Positions 1 to 9,279 are shown, counted from the first letter of the stretch. The stretch: DNA of 64,000 nt from Atopobiaceae bacterium (GCA_022655215.1 JALCUE010000001.1:310001-374000); one strand, 5' to 3'. Notes: generated from the sequence alone by a model not told the origin. Translations and numbers: made by a program.

Positions 1-1
1 G

Positions 2-877
2 AAGTCAGCGGGTGACGTCGTCTTCAACGTCGTGAACATAACGGTGTTCGTCCTGTTCACCTTCATCTGCATCTTCCCGTTCTATTACCTGTTCATCAAC
101 ACCATCTCGGACAACTCCCTGGTGGCTGCCAACCAGATCACGCTGTACCCGGTGGGCATCCACTTCGACAACTACATCGCGCTCAAGGACGTGAGTGACT
201 TCAGCAACTCCATCATGGTCACCATCGCCCGTACGGTGCTCGGCACGGCGCTCATGGTCATCGTGTCGGCCTTCGCGGGATATCTCACCACGAAGCGTGA
301 GATGTGGAAGAGGAGCTTCTGGTATCGCGCGGTCGTCGTGACCATGTACTTCAACGCCGGCCTGATCCCCTGGTACATGAACATGCTGGGTCTGGGCCTC
401 ACGGACAACTTCTGGGGCTACATCCTGCCGTGCCTCGTGGTGCCCTACAACATCATCCTGGTCAAGACCTACATCGAGTCGATCCCGTCTTCCCTCGAGG
501 AGTCGGCGACCATCGACGGGGCCAGCGCCATGCAGGTGTTCACGAAGATCATCGTGCCGCTGTCCAAGCCCATCCTCGCCACCATCGCCGTCTTCGGCGC
601 CGTGGCCAACTGGAACTCGCTGCAGGACTCGCTGATCCTCATGGCCAACAGCCCCGAGCTCTACACGCTGCAGCACCGTCTCTGGATCTACCTGAACACC
701 TCGTCGAACCTCGCCACCGCCATGCAGTCCGGCGGCACGGTGACGGCGGCGGCGCTCAACACGAAGGTCATCAAGTACACGATCTCGATGGTCACGGTCA
801 TCCCGATCATGCTCGTGTACCCCTTCATGCAGCGCTACTTCGAGGAAGGCATCATGCTCGGCGCCGTCAAGGGCTGA
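2..877 (+). CDS. Carbohydrate ABC transporter permease (LplC/YtcP type), 5' partial
   Basis: Inner-membrane permease of a CUT1-family sugar ABC importer. The reading frame is open to the window edge, so the true start lies upstream; a GTG at 32 is internal. Several hydrophobic helices are visible. The cytoplasmic EAA loop that contacts the ATPase is seen as EESATIDGAS followed by PLSKP. The protein ends in EEGIMLGAVKG, typical of the YtcP/LplC branch. A partner permease (LplB type) is expected just upstream. It is followed after 75 bp by the substrate-binding protein gene, so it is probably mid-operon. Substrate is inferred from the downstream glycosidases only. Confidence 0.9.
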   Translation, partial: KSAGDVVFNVVNITVFVLFTFICIFPFYYLFINTISDNSLVAANQITLYPVGIHFDNYIALKDVSDFSNSIMVTIARTVLGTALMVIVSAFAGYLTTKREMWKRSFWYRAVVVTMYFNAGLIPWYMNMLGLGLTDNFWGYILPCLVVPYNIILVKTYIESIPSSLEESATIDGASAMQVFTKIIVPLSKPILATIAVFGAVANWNSLQDSLILMANSPELYTLQHRLWIYLNTSSNLATAMQSGGTVTAAALNTKVIKYTISMVTVIPIMLVYPFMQRYFEEGIMLGAVKG

Positions 878-952
878 CGGGTGCGCTTCGCGCGTCATTT
901 GTCTGGTAAAGCGGGGCCAGGAGCCTCGCAGGACGGAAGGGGAAAGGGAATC

Positions 953-2728
953 ATGAAGGACAAGACTGGAAAGATGTCACTCACGAGGAAGCAGTTCCTC
1001 TCGCTCGCCGCGATCACGGGCGCGGGCGCGGCCATGTCCGGCTGCTCGCTGTCCGGTGGCAGCTCCACCGGCTCGGGCTCGACCACCACGGCCGACACGA
1101 GCGTGCTGGACAACAAGGACACCATCTCGCTCACGGTGTTCAGCCAGACCGCGAACTTCTCCGGCGCGCAGGCCGGCTGGAGCGCGGCCCTGCTCAAGGA
1201 CAAGTTCAACATCGAGCTCACCATCATCCCGGATGTCAACGGCACCTTCGAGACCCGGATGCAGAAGGGCGACCTGGGCGACATCGTCGTCTTCGGAGAC
1301 AACGGGACGGACTACAAGGAGGCCATCGACAAGGGACTCCTCTATGACTGGGAGGACGAGGACCTCGTCAAGAACTACGGTCCCGACATCGAGAGCTACT
1401 TCTCCGACAGCCTCGAGGCGAACCGTACGATCAGCGGTGACGACAAGATCCACGGCATCGCCAACTACCTCACCAACAAGAGTGGCGAGCATGACATGTT
1501 CTCCTATGAGTGGGGTCTGCGCTGGGACCTCTACGAGCAGCTCGGCTACCCCGAGATCAAGGACTGGGATGGCCTCATCGACGTCCTCGGCAAGATGAAG
1601 GCGCTCTGCCCCACGGGCGACACCGGCGACTCCACCTACGGCCTGTCCATCTGGCCCGACTGGGACGGCAACATGGTCATGTACGTGAAGGCCCTCGCCT
1701 CCGGCTACTATGGCTACGACGAGCTCGGCTTCGGCCTCTACGACTCCTCCAACGGCGACTTCTATGACGCACTCGAGGAGGACGGCCCGTACCTCAAGGC
1801 CCTGAAGTTCTGCAACAAGATGTACCGTGCCGGTCTGCTCGACCCCGACTCCATGACGCAGACCTACGACACCATGATCTCCAAGGCCCAGAACGGCGAC
1901 GTCCTGTTCTCGCTGTTCAACTATGCCGGCACCATCGCCTTCAACAAGGACGCCCACGTGGCCAAGAACGAGTGGTTCGCCCCGAAGGCCCCCGATGACG
2001 CCCACACCATCGTCTATGGCCTCGCCCCCTGCGGTCAGACCAGGATCTGGTCCATCGGCGCCAAGACCCAGTATCCCGAGAAGTGCATGCAGCTGCTCAA
2101 CTACCTCTGCTCGCCCACGGGTGCCATGGGCATCTGGTACGGCATCAAGGGCCTCATGTGGGACTACGACGACAACAAGAACACCTACTTCACCGACCTC
2201 GGCAAGACCTGCTACTCGGATGCGACGACCGATATGACGGGCACCACGTGGACCGGAGAGTCGGGCACCTCCTACGACCTGTCCGGCACGTTCAACGACG
2301 GTCTGCTCCAGGCCAACAACATCACCTGGGCCCCTGGCGCCGACAACCCCGACTCCAACGGCGAGCGCTTCGACGAGGTCTTCTGGAAGAGCACGGTCGC
2401 CGATCCCAAGTGCGACGCCGAGTCCGACTGGCGTGACAAGACCGGTGCCAACAACACCCAGGAGTACCTCGAGTCCACCAATTTCTCGGTGGTCGCGGCC
2501 GCGAACTACGCCGCAGACGAGAAGGACTCCGAGCTCGAGCTCAAGTGGTCGCAGGTCAAGACCGCCATCTGCAACGGCTCCTGGAAGGCGATGTATGCCG
2601 ATGACGACGCGAGCTTCGAGTCGCTCGTCTCCGACATGCGCTCCACCTGCTCCGGCTATGGCTATGACGACTGCGTCTCCTGGTGCAAGGACCAGGCCGA
2701 GAAGCGCTATGGCCTCCAGGAGAGCTAA
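953..2728 (+). CDS. Extracellular sugar-binding lipoprotein of ABC transporter
   Basis: Family 1-like solute-binding protein, about 591 residues, that would capture the oligosaccharide outside the membrane and deliver it to the permease encoded upstream. The ATG at 953 is preceded by a purine-rich GGAAGGGGAAAGG Shine-Dalgarno region; an upstream in-frame start at 881 has none. The N-terminus has basic residues, a hydrophobic stretch and a lipobox AMSGC with the lipidated Cys at residue 31, followed by a Ser/Gly/Thr linker. The large size is typical of LplA/YtcQ-type binding proteins that pair with LplBC permeases. Substrate specificity cannot be read from the sequence. Confidence 0.9.
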   Translation: MKDKTGKMSLTRKQFLSLAAITGAGAAMSGCSLSGGSSTGSGSTTTADTSVLDNKDTISLTVFSQTANFSGAQAGWSAALLKDKFNIELTIIPDVNGTFETRMQKGDLGDIVVFGDNGTDYKEAIDKGLLYDWEDEDLVKNYGPDIESYFSDSLEANRTISGDDKIHGIANYLTNKSGEHDMFSYEWGLRWDLYEQLGYPEIKDWDGLIDVLGKMKALCPTGDTGDSTYGLSIWPDWDGNMVMYVKALASGYYGYDELGFGLYDSSNGDFYDALEEDGPYLKALKFCNKMYRAGLLDPDSMTQTYDTMISKAQNGDVLFSLFNYAGTIAFNKDAHVAKNEWFAPKAPDDAHTIVYGLAPCGQTRIWSIGAKTQYPEKCMQLLNYLCSPTGAMGIWYGIKGLMWDYDDNKNTYFTDLGKTCYSDATTDMTGTTWTGESGTSYDLSGTFNDGLLQANNITWAPGADNPDSNGERFDEVFWKSTVADPKCDAESDWRDKTGANNTQEYLESTNFSVVAAANYAADEKDSELELKWSQVKTAICNGSWKAMYADDDASFESLVSDMRSTCSGYGYDDCVSWCKDQAEKRYGLQES

Positions 2729-2765
2729 GAGGGACGCACGCCGATAGGCGTGCCGATGATTCGGT

Positions 2766-2799
2766 CTCCCGGGCGGGTCGCGTGTGGCCCGCCCGGGAG
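2766..2799 (+). other. Intercistronic GC stem-loop between binding protein and YesL genes
   Basis: A perfect 12-bp inverted repeat (CTCCCGGGCGGG with its complement) and a 10-nt loop. No T-run follows, so it is more likely an mRNA-stabilising or partial-attenuation hairpin than a full terminator. Such hairpins often follow binding-protein genes and allow their transcript to exceed that of downstream genes. Confidence 0.7.
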
Positions 2800-2821
2800 G
2801 GACTGGAAGCGAGGGAATGCG

Positions 2822-3472
2822 ATGACACTCAAGGTCGACTCACCGTTCATCCAGGCTGGGATCAAGCTCACCAACCTGCTGATCCTCAACCTGTTCTGGA
2901 TACTGGGCTGCCTGCCCATCGTCACGATCGGTGCCTCCACCATCGCGGCGTTCACCGTGTGCCTCAAGATCTCGGAGGACCGCGAGTCGCTCAGCATGAC
3001 GAAGCAGTTCTGGCAGGCCTACGTCGCGAACCTCAAGCACGGCATCCTGCTCACGCTCATCCTCGCGGCCGGGGTCTACGCGGTCTGGATGAACTTCCAG
3101 CTGTTCGACAAGCTCTCCGACAACCCCGTGGGCTTCCTCATCCTGGCCATCCTCATGGTCGTGCTGCTTGTGAGCCACTTCCTCTACGTGTTCGCCCTCG
3201 AGGCACGATATGAGAACACGCTGCGCCAGAGCCTCATCAACGCGCGCATGCTCTTCGTGAGGTTCTTCCCGCGCACCCTGGGGCTGCTCGGCATCCTCCT
3301 CATCCAGTACCTGCTCTTCTTCCAGACCTCGTCCGTGCTCATCTACGTCGGCGTGTTCTGCGCGCCGATCCTGACCATCTACACGGTGAGCCAGGTGTCG
3401 ATGCCGATATTCCGTCGGCTCGAGGACGACTCCTGCGACACGGACGCGCTGAACATCACCGGCGACAGATAG
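2822..3472 (+). CDS. YesL-like DUF624 membrane protein
   Basis: Integral membrane protein of about 216 residues with five or more hydrophobic segments, matching the YesL/DUF624 family: N-terminal NLLILNLFWILGCLPIVTIG and repeated YENTLRQSLINAR-type loop. Family members are regularly encoded next to LplABC-type sugar importers in Firmicutes and Actinobacteria, but their molecular role is not established. The ATG at 2822 is preceded by GGAAGCGAGGG. It lies between the binding-protein gene and the GH42 gene, so a role in uptake or regulation of the same glycan is inferred. Confidence 0.85.
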   Translation: MTLKVDSPFIQAGIKLTNLLILNLFWILGCLPIVTIGASTIAAFTVCLKISEDRESLSMTKQFWQAYVANLKHGILLTLILAAGVYAVWMNFQLFDKLSDNPVGFLILAILMVVLLVSHFLYVFALEARYENTLRQSLINARMLFVRFFPRTLGLLGILLIQYLLFFQTSSVLIYVGVFCAPILTIYTVSQVSMPIFRRLEDDSCDTDALNITGDR

Positions 3473-3515
3473 ACGACGTCACGACCTTCGAACGCGAGAC
3501 GAGAGGAACACGCAG

Positions 3516-5483
3516 ATGATCCAGATCGGCATCGACTACTACCCCGAGCAGTGGGACAGGTCCATGTGGGAGCCCGACATCGCCAAGATGGCGGAGATGG
3601 GCGTCGACGTGGTCCGCGTCGCCGAGTTCGCCTGGGGCGTCCTCGAGCCCGAGGACGGTCGCTTCGAGTTCGGTTGGCTCGACGACGCCGTCGATCTCAT
3701 CGCCTCCCATGGCATGAGGGTCATCCTCGGCACCCCCACGAACTGCGCACCTCGCTGGATGTACGTCGACCATCCCGACACGGTCCAGTGGGACCGCGAC
3801 GGACGTCCCACCAACCTGGGCATCCGCGGCCACCGCTGTCAGGAGAGCGCGACGTTCCGCGACTACGCCTCCCGCATCATCCGCGAGATGTGCAAGCGCT
3901 ACGCGGGCAGGCCCGAGATCGCCGCTTGGCAGATAGACAACGAGATCGAGATCAACCACTGCACGTGCCCCACCTGCACGGCCGCGTTCAAGGCGTGGGT
4001 CAAGGCCCGCTACGGCACGCTCGACGCCGTGAACGCCGCCTGGGGCACCGAGGTCTGGAGCGGTCAGCTCACGGACTGGGGCCAGCTCACCCCGCCGCTC
4101 ATGCGCCAGGGCGAGGGGTTCCAGCCCGACTGGTACAACCCGGCCTACTACCTCGACTACGAGCGTTTCTGTGCCTCGTCGACGGCCGGCTACGTGCGGT
4201 TCCAGACGGACATCATCCGCGAGTACGACCCTGACGCCACGATCACCACGAACACCTGCTTCGGCGGTGACATGATGCCGGGGTTCCACGAGGAGTGCGC
4301 CTCGCTCGACGTCGCCTCCTACGACAACTACCCGCCCGTGACCTTCTCGGCCGACGAGCCCCACTCCAATGCGTTCGGCCTCGACTTCGTGAGGGGCTTC
4401 AAGCGTCGCGACTTCTGGATCATGGAGGAGCTCGGGGGGCAGATGGGCTGCTGGGGACCGATCTCTCCCGCCCTCGCCCCCAACATGCTCGAGGGGTATT
4501 CCCTCCAGGCAGTGGCGCACGGCGCCGACCTGCTGAGCTTCTTCCGCTGGCGCACGGCCTCGACGGGTGCCGAGATGTTCTGCCATGGTCTGCTCGACCA
4601 CGCGAACATCCCCAACAGCCGCACGCGCGCCCTCGAGTCGCTCGTCGCCAGGCTCAAGACCATGCCCGGCCTCGACGACACCGAGCCCGTCTCCAAGGTG
4701 GCCATGCTCTACGGCGCCGACCAGGAGTTCAGCTTCCGCGACCAGCGTCAGTCCGACGGCTTCGCCTATTGGGACCAGCTGAGGCTCTTCCATGACGCGT
4801 GCATGAACCTCGGCGTGGGCGTCGACGTCATCGAGCAGTCGAGTGACCTCGCGGGCTACGAGGTCGTGATCGTCCCCTCCATGATCGTGTGCGATCCCGA
4901 GGTCGTGAGCCATCTCGAGGCCGCGGCGAAGGCCGGTGCCACCGTGGTGGTCACCTGTCGCAGCGGCGTGAAGGACATGAACGGCAACTGTGTGGTGGGC
5001 CGCCCCCTTCCCGGGCTCCTCGCCGACATGTGCGGCTGCCATGTGCTCGAGTACGATCCCATCGGTCGGGCTCGTCGCCAGGTCCGTACCGTCCACGACA
5101 CGACGCTCGCGGTCACGAGCTGGTGTGACCTCGTGGAGTGCGACACGGCCGGCGTCTGGGCCAGCTACGAGGACCGGCCGTATGACGGCATCCCTGCCAT
5201 CACCTGCAACGCATACGGCAAGGGGTTCGTCTACTACGTGGGTACCGTTGGCGACAGGGACCTGTACCGGACCCTCATGGGCTCGATCATGCGCGAGCGT
5301 GGCATGGCGCACCTGGACGACCTGCCCGCGGGCGTCGAGGTCTGCGAGCGTTCCGGCGAGGGCGGCACCTACCGATTCTTCTTCAACGACACCATGGACG
5401 AGAAGGGCCTCATGGTCGACGGTCACCTCGTGACCCTCGAGCCTCTGGGGATGGCCATCGAGAGCGACGAGGGGTGGAAGTAG
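3516..5483 (+). CDS. Beta-galactosidase, glycoside hydrolase family 42
   Basis: Cytoplasmic beta-galactosidase of 655 residues, normal for GH42. It starts MIQIGIDYYPEQW, the hallmark N-terminal strand of the family. The acid/base is Glu143 in IDNEIE and the nucleophile is Glu304 in WIMEE. Cys108, Cys149, Cys151 and Cys154 reproduce the spacing of the zinc-binding Cys cluster known in the Thermus enzyme. No signal peptide, so it acts on imported galactosides. The RBS GAGAGGAAC precedes the ATG. It sits in an operon with an ABC importer and is followed after 4 bp by the next gene. Confidence 0.95.
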   Translation: MIQIGIDYYPEQWDRSMWEPDIAKMAEMGVDVVRVAEFAWGVLEPEDGRFEFGWLDDAVDLIASHGMRVILGTPTNCAPRWMYVDHPDTVQWDRDGRPTNLGIRGHRCQESATFRDYASRIIREMCKRYAGRPEIAAWQIDNEIEINHCTCPTCTAAFKAWVKARYGTLDAVNAAWGTEVWSGQLTDWGQLTPPLMRQGEGFQPDWYNPAYYLDYERFCASSTAGYVRFQTDIIREYDPDATITTNTCFGGDMMPGFHEECASLDVASYDNYPPVTFSADEPHSNAFGLDFVRGFKRRDFWIMEELGGQMGCWGPISPALAPNMLEGYSLQAVAHGADLLSFFRWRTASTGAEMFCHGLLDHANIPNSRTRALESLVARLKTMPGLDDTEPVSKVAMLYGADQEFSFRDQRQSDGFAYWDQLRLFHDACMNLGVGVDVIEQSSDLAGYEVVIVPSMIVCDPEVVSHLEAAAKAGATVVVTCRSGVKDMNGNCVVGRPLPGLLADMCGCHVLEYDPIGRARRQVRTVHDTTLAVTSWCDLVECDTAGVWASYEDRPYDGIPAITCNAYGKGFVYYVGTVGDRDLYRTLMGSIMRERGMAHLDDLPAGVEVCERSGEGGTYRFFFNDTMDEKGLMVDGHLVTLEPLGMAIESDEGWK

Positions 5484-5487
5484 GGAT

Positions 5488-7443
5488 ATGAGCAGGCAGG
5501 AGGCAAAGACCCAGTACGCCCGGGCCCTCAAGGAGGGCCGGAGGTGCTACCGCGAGTGCGTGCGCGCGGGTCGCTACCCCTATCTGCAGGTCCTGGACGA
5601 GATCCTCTCCGACACCCAGACGCAGGGCACCGTCGACCTGGGCGAGGTCGAGATACCCATCGACCAGATCGCCGGCACCCGTGAGTCAGGGAGGAAGGCC
5701 GCCTTCGCCGCCGACTTCATGCCCCTCCTCGACGCCGACACCGAGTTCGGGATGAAGTGGGTGTCCCTGTGCGAGGCGCACCTCGACGACGTGGGCATCC
5801 AGAGCCCCATCCGTGCGTTCGAGTACATGGGCCGCTTCTATGTCCAGGAGGGCAACAAGCGCGTCAGCGTGATGAAGAGCTTCGGCGCGATGTCCATCAC
5901 CGGGGACGTCGTGCGCATCATCCCCGTCTGGTCGGATGACCTCCCCACACGTGTCTACTACGAGTACCTCGACTTCTATGCGCTCTCCGGCGTCTGCCAG
6001 GTGCACTTCAACGGGCTGGGTGGCTATGCCAAGATCCAGGCCGCACTGGGCTTCGACGCAGACCACGTCTGGACCGCGGACGAGAGGCGTGCGTTCATCT
6101 CCGACTACTACCGCTTCAAGCGGGCACTCATCCCACTGGGTCTCGAGGAGGACCAGGTCACCTGCGCGGAGGCCCTTCTCGTCTGGCTCCAGGTCTATCC
6201 GCTGTCGGACCTGAAGTCGATGTCGACCGCGGAGCTCGATCGCTCCGTCATCGCCGTGGCCAAGGACATCGAGGCCGTGGGCATGGGCGGTCCCATCTCG
6301 ATGAGCATGGGGCCCGAGAAGGCCGAGGAGGGCGTCATCGGCCGCCTGATCGACAACGTCACCTCGCCCAACCGCCTCACGACCGCCTTCGTGTTCGAGT
6401 CGGCCCCGTCGAGCTCGCTCGAGCTCATGGCTCACGAGCAGGGGATGCGCTACATGGAGCGCGAGCTCGGCGGCCGCGTGAGCGTGAGCGAGCACTGCGC
6501 CGGCGCCGATCGTCCCGTGGCCGATGTCATGGAGGAGGCCGCCGCGGGTTCCGACGTGCTCGTGGCCACCTCCCCCTCGCTCGTCCACGAGTGTCGCAAG
6601 CTCTCCGCGCGCCATCCCGACCTGAGGGTCCTGTCCTGCTCGGCTGCCATGCCCTATGCGGGTGTGCGCACATACTCCGGAAGGACCCATGAGGTCCTCT
6701 TCATAGCCGGCGCCATCGCCGGCGCGCTCTCGCGTGGCAAGACCCTGGGCTACGTGGCCAACGCACCGGTCCTGGGCAGGCTCGCCGAGGTGAACGCGTT
6801 CTCCCTGGGAGCGCGTCTCGTCGACCCCGACGCACGTGTCCGTCTCCGTTGGTCGGGCGTCGCAGGCGATCCCGTGGGCGAGCTCGAGGACGCCGGCGTC
6901 CGCGTGATCGCCCATTGCGACATCCCCGCTCCCATGCAGGAGCAGGAGTTCGAGGGGCTGAGCCTCATCGAGGGCAAGGGGCTCGAGCGTGTGCTCGCCG
7001 TCCCGAGCCTCAACTGGGGCGTGTTCTACTCGAAGCTCATGGGCAGCATCCTGAGCGGCGGCTGGGACGCGCTCGAGGCCAGGAGCGATGCCTCCGCGGT
7101 GAGCTATTGGTGGGGGATGGCGAGCGGGGTCGTGGACGTCAGGCTCGGCCACAGCCTTCCCGACTCCACCCGGGAGCTCGCCGAGATGCTCCGCGAGGAG
7201 ATCGCCTCCAACAGGATCTCCGTCTTCCACAGGGTCGTCCGCAGGCAGGACGGCACCGTGTTCAACGACGGCAGCCGTTGGCCCACGGCCGAGGAGATCC
7301 TCAACATGAACTGGCTCTGCGACGGCGTGGAGGGCAGCATCCCCCCGTTTGACGAGCTCACTCCCGCCGCACGTGCCCTCGTCCGCGTCCAAGGGGTCTA
7401 CAGGCAGGACCTCCCGCCCGAGAAGGGAGGGCTGATCGTATGA
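5488..7443 (+). CDS. ParB-like/BMP-domain protein, cytoplasmic, function unknown
   Basis: 651 residues with no signal peptide or lipobox. The N-terminal third looks ParB/Srx-like: a strand-rich segment LGEVEIPIDQI (51-61) and YVQEGNKRVSVMK (118-130), resembling the E-G-N/E-R-R box of ParB-type domains. From about residue 296 to 560 it resembles the BMP/PnrA-Med ligand-binding fold (FVFESAPSSS, then GAIAGALSRGKTLGYV). BMP proteins normally sit outside the cell; here the fold is fused to a cytoplasmic domain, suggesting an internal ligand sensor. Its gene lies 4 bp after the GH42 gene and its TGA overlaps the next ATG, so translation of the pair is coupled. Confidence 0.75.
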   Translation: MSRQEAKTQYARALKEGRRCYRECVRAGRYPYLQVLDEILSDTQTQGTVDLGEVEIPIDQIAGTRESGRKAAFAADFMPLLDADTEFGMKWVSLCEAHLDDVGIQSPIRAFEYMGRFYVQEGNKRVSVMKSFGAMSITGDVVRIIPVWSDDLPTRVYYEYLDFYALSGVCQVHFNGLGGYAKIQAALGFDADHVWTADERRAFISDYYRFKRALIPLGLEEDQVTCAEALLVWLQVYPLSDLKSMSTAELDRSVIAVAKDIEAVGMGGPISMSMGPEKAEEGVIGRLIDNVTSPNRLTTAFVFESAPSSSLELMAHEQGMRYMERELGGRVSVSEHCAGADRPVADVMEEAAAGSDVLVATSPSLVHECRKLSARHPDLRVLSCSAAMPYAGVRTYSGRTHEVLFIAGAIAGALSRGKTLGYVANAPVLGRLAEVNAFSLGARLVDPDARVRLRWSGVAGDPVGELEDAGVRVIAHCDIPAPMQEQEFEGLSLIEGKGLERVLAVPSLNWGVFYSKLMGSILSGGWDALEARSDASAVSYWWGMASGVVDVRLGHSLPDSTRELAEMLREEIASNRISVFHRVVRRQDGTVFNDGSRWPTAEEILNMNWLCDGVEGSIPPFDELTPAARALVRVQGVYRQDLPPEKGGLIV

Positions 7444-8030
7444 GGATACTCGCCGTCTCCGACAAGGAGAGTCAGTACCTGTGGGACTACTACCAGCCCG
7501 GCCGTCTCGACGGCGTGGACCTCATCCTCTCGAGTGGTGACCTCAAGGCCGAGTACCTGTCGTTCCTCACCACGATGGCCAACGTGCCCGTGCTCTACGT
7601 GCATGGCAACCACGACGGTGGCTACGAGAGGAGGCCGCCGGAGGGCTGCGAGTGCATCGAGGACCGTCTCGTGGAGGTCGGTGGCCTCAGGATCCTCGGG
7701 CTGGGTGGGTGCGCCCGCTATAACAACGGTCCCTACCAGTACACGGAGGCCGAGATGAGAAAGAGGATCAGGCGCCAGCGTCTGAGGCTCAGGAGGGCAG
7801 GCGGCGTGGACATCGTCCTCACGCATGCCGCGCCCCAGGGCCTGGGCGATGACGACGACTACGCCCATCGGGGGTTCGAGGCCTTCATCCCCCTGATCGA
7901 CCGTGAGCGACCAAGCTATCTCGTTCACGGCCACGTGCACATGAACTACGGGAGCGACATCCCGAGGGTCGAGAAGAGGGGGCCCACCTCGATCGTGAAC
8001 GCATATGAGAGGTATCTGCTGGAGATCTAG
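7440..8030 (+). CDS. Calcineurin-like metallophosphoesterase
   Basis: Predicted metal-dependent phosphoesterase of 196 residues. Conserved blocks are visible: GDLKAEYL (motif II), GNHDGG (motif III), LTHAAPQG (motif IV) and HGHVHM (motif V). Motif I is SDKES, so the usual D-x-H is D-x-E, a variant that may define a subfamily. Substrate unknown; a sugar phosphate, nucleotide or nucleic acid is possible. The ATG overlaps the stop codon of the ParB-like/BMP gene by 4 nt, suggesting fixed stoichiometry and a shared function within the glycan operon. Confidence 0.85.
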   Translation: MRILAVSDKESQYLWDYYQPGRLDGVDLILSSGDLKAEYLSFLTTMANVPVLYVHGNHDGGYERRPPEGCECIEDRLVEVGGLRILGLGGCARYNNGPYQYTEAEMRKRIRRQRLRLRRAGGVDIVLTHAAPQGLGDDDDYAHRGFEAFIPLIDRERPSYLVHGHVHMNYGSDIPRVEKRGPTSIVNAYERYLLEI

Positions 8031-8068
8031 ACATCCGAGAAGCGCGTGTGGAGGAGAAGGAGAAGGTC

Positions 8069-9259
8069 ATGGCCGAGGTCATCCTGAAGGACATCAAGAA
8101 GGTCTACCCGTTCGACGCGAGCGAGGAGAAGAAGCGCGGCAAGAAGAAGGGAGCCTCCGCGGAGGTCCCCGAGAAGAAGCACAACCTGCAGATCACCGAT
8201 GACGGCGTCGTGGCCGTCCAGGAGTTCAGCATCGACATCAAGGACAAGGAGTTCGTCGTCCTGGTCGGGCCCTCCGGCTGCGGCAAGTCCACGACGCTGC
8301 GCATGGTGGCCGGCCTCGAGGAGATCACGAGCGGAGAGCTCTACATCGACGGCAAGCTCATGAACGACGTGGCGCCGAAGGACCGCGACATCGCCATGGT
8401 CTTCCAGAACTACGCCCTCTATCCCCACATGACCGTCTATGACAACATCGCCTTCTCGCTCAAGCTCGCCAAGATGCCCAAGGACGAGATCGACAAGAAG
8501 GTGCGCGAGGCCGCCGAGACCCTCGACATCACTCAGTACCTCGACCGCAAGCCCAAGGCCCTCTCCGGCGGCCAGCGTCAGCGTGTGGCCATCGGCCGTG
8601 CCATCGTGCGTGACCCCAAGGTCTTCCTCATGGACGAGCCCCTCTCCAACCTCGACGCCAAGCTCCGCAACCAGATGCGTGCCGAGCTCATCAAGCTGCG
8701 TGAGAAGATCGACACCACGTTCATCTACGTCACGCATGACCAGGTCGAGGCCATGACGCTGGGCGACCGCATCGTCATCATGCGCGACGGCGTCATCCAG
8801 CAGATCGGGACGCCGCAGGAGGTCTTCTCCCACCCCGCGAACCTCTTCGTGGCAGGCTTCATCGGCTCGCCGCAGATGAACTTCTTCCCCGACTCGAAGC
8901 TCACCTGCAATGACGGCAAGTACACGATCGAGATCATGGGCGAGACCGGCGAGCTCACGGACGAGCAGAACGCCGCGCTCAAGGCCGCCGGCATCGGCAC
9001 GAGCAAGGTCACCGTGGGCGTCCGTCCCGTGCACCTCGTCGTGGGCGACAAGGGCATCCCGGCCACGATCGACGTCTCCGAGCTGATGGGCAGCGAGCTC
9101 CACCTGCACCTGCACGCCGGCAACCAGGACATCGTCGCGGTCGTCTCGACCGCCAACCTCGACCCGAGCTCCTTCCCGCGCAAGTCGCAGGTCAAGTTCT
9201 CCTTCGACACGCGTCTCATCCACCTCTTCGACCCCGCCACCGAGAAGAACCTCATCTAG
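8069..9259 (+). CDS. Sugar ABC transporter ATP-binding protein (MsmK/UgpC type)
   Basis: ATPase energising CUT1 sugar importers, about 396 residues. Walker A GPSGCGKST (67-75), signature LSGGQRQR, Walker B FLMDEP and switch THDQVEAM are intact, followed by the C-terminal regulatory barrel typical of MsmK/MalK (VGVRPVHL). The ATG at 8069 follows GGAGGAGAAGGAG; a GTG at 8048 lies upstream of that signal. Unusual: about 29 extra Lys/Glu-rich residues (17-45) sit between the first strand and the Walker A region, absent from ordinary MsmK. The ATPase may serve several importers in the cell. Confidence 0.92.
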   Translation: MAEVILKDIKKVYPFDASEEKKRGKKKGASAEVPEKKHNLQITDDGVVAVQEFSIDIKDKEFVVLVGPSGCGKSTTLRMVAGLEEITSGELYIDGKLMNDVAPKDRDIAMVFQNYALYPHMTVYDNIAFSLKLAKMPKDEIDKKVREAAETLDITQYLDRKPKALSGGQRQRVAIGRAIVRDPKVFLMDEPLSNLDAKLRNQMRAELIKLREKIDTTFIYVTHDQVEAMTLGDRIVIMRDGVIQQIGTPQEVFSHPANLFVAGFIGSPQMNFFPDSKLTCNDGKYTIEIMGETGELTDEQNAALKAAGIGTSKVTVGVRPVHLVVGDKGIPATIDVSELMGSELHLHLHAGNQDIVAVVSTANLDPSSFPRKSQVKFSFDTRLIHLFDPATEKNLI

Positions 9260-9279
9260 TCCTCGGCGGCACGGATCGC

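Noticed and set aside
3456-5531. Long antisense ORF opposite the GH42 gene
   Set aside because: Shadow frame caused by high GC; it reads as His/Val/Asp-rich low-complexity sequence with no domain.
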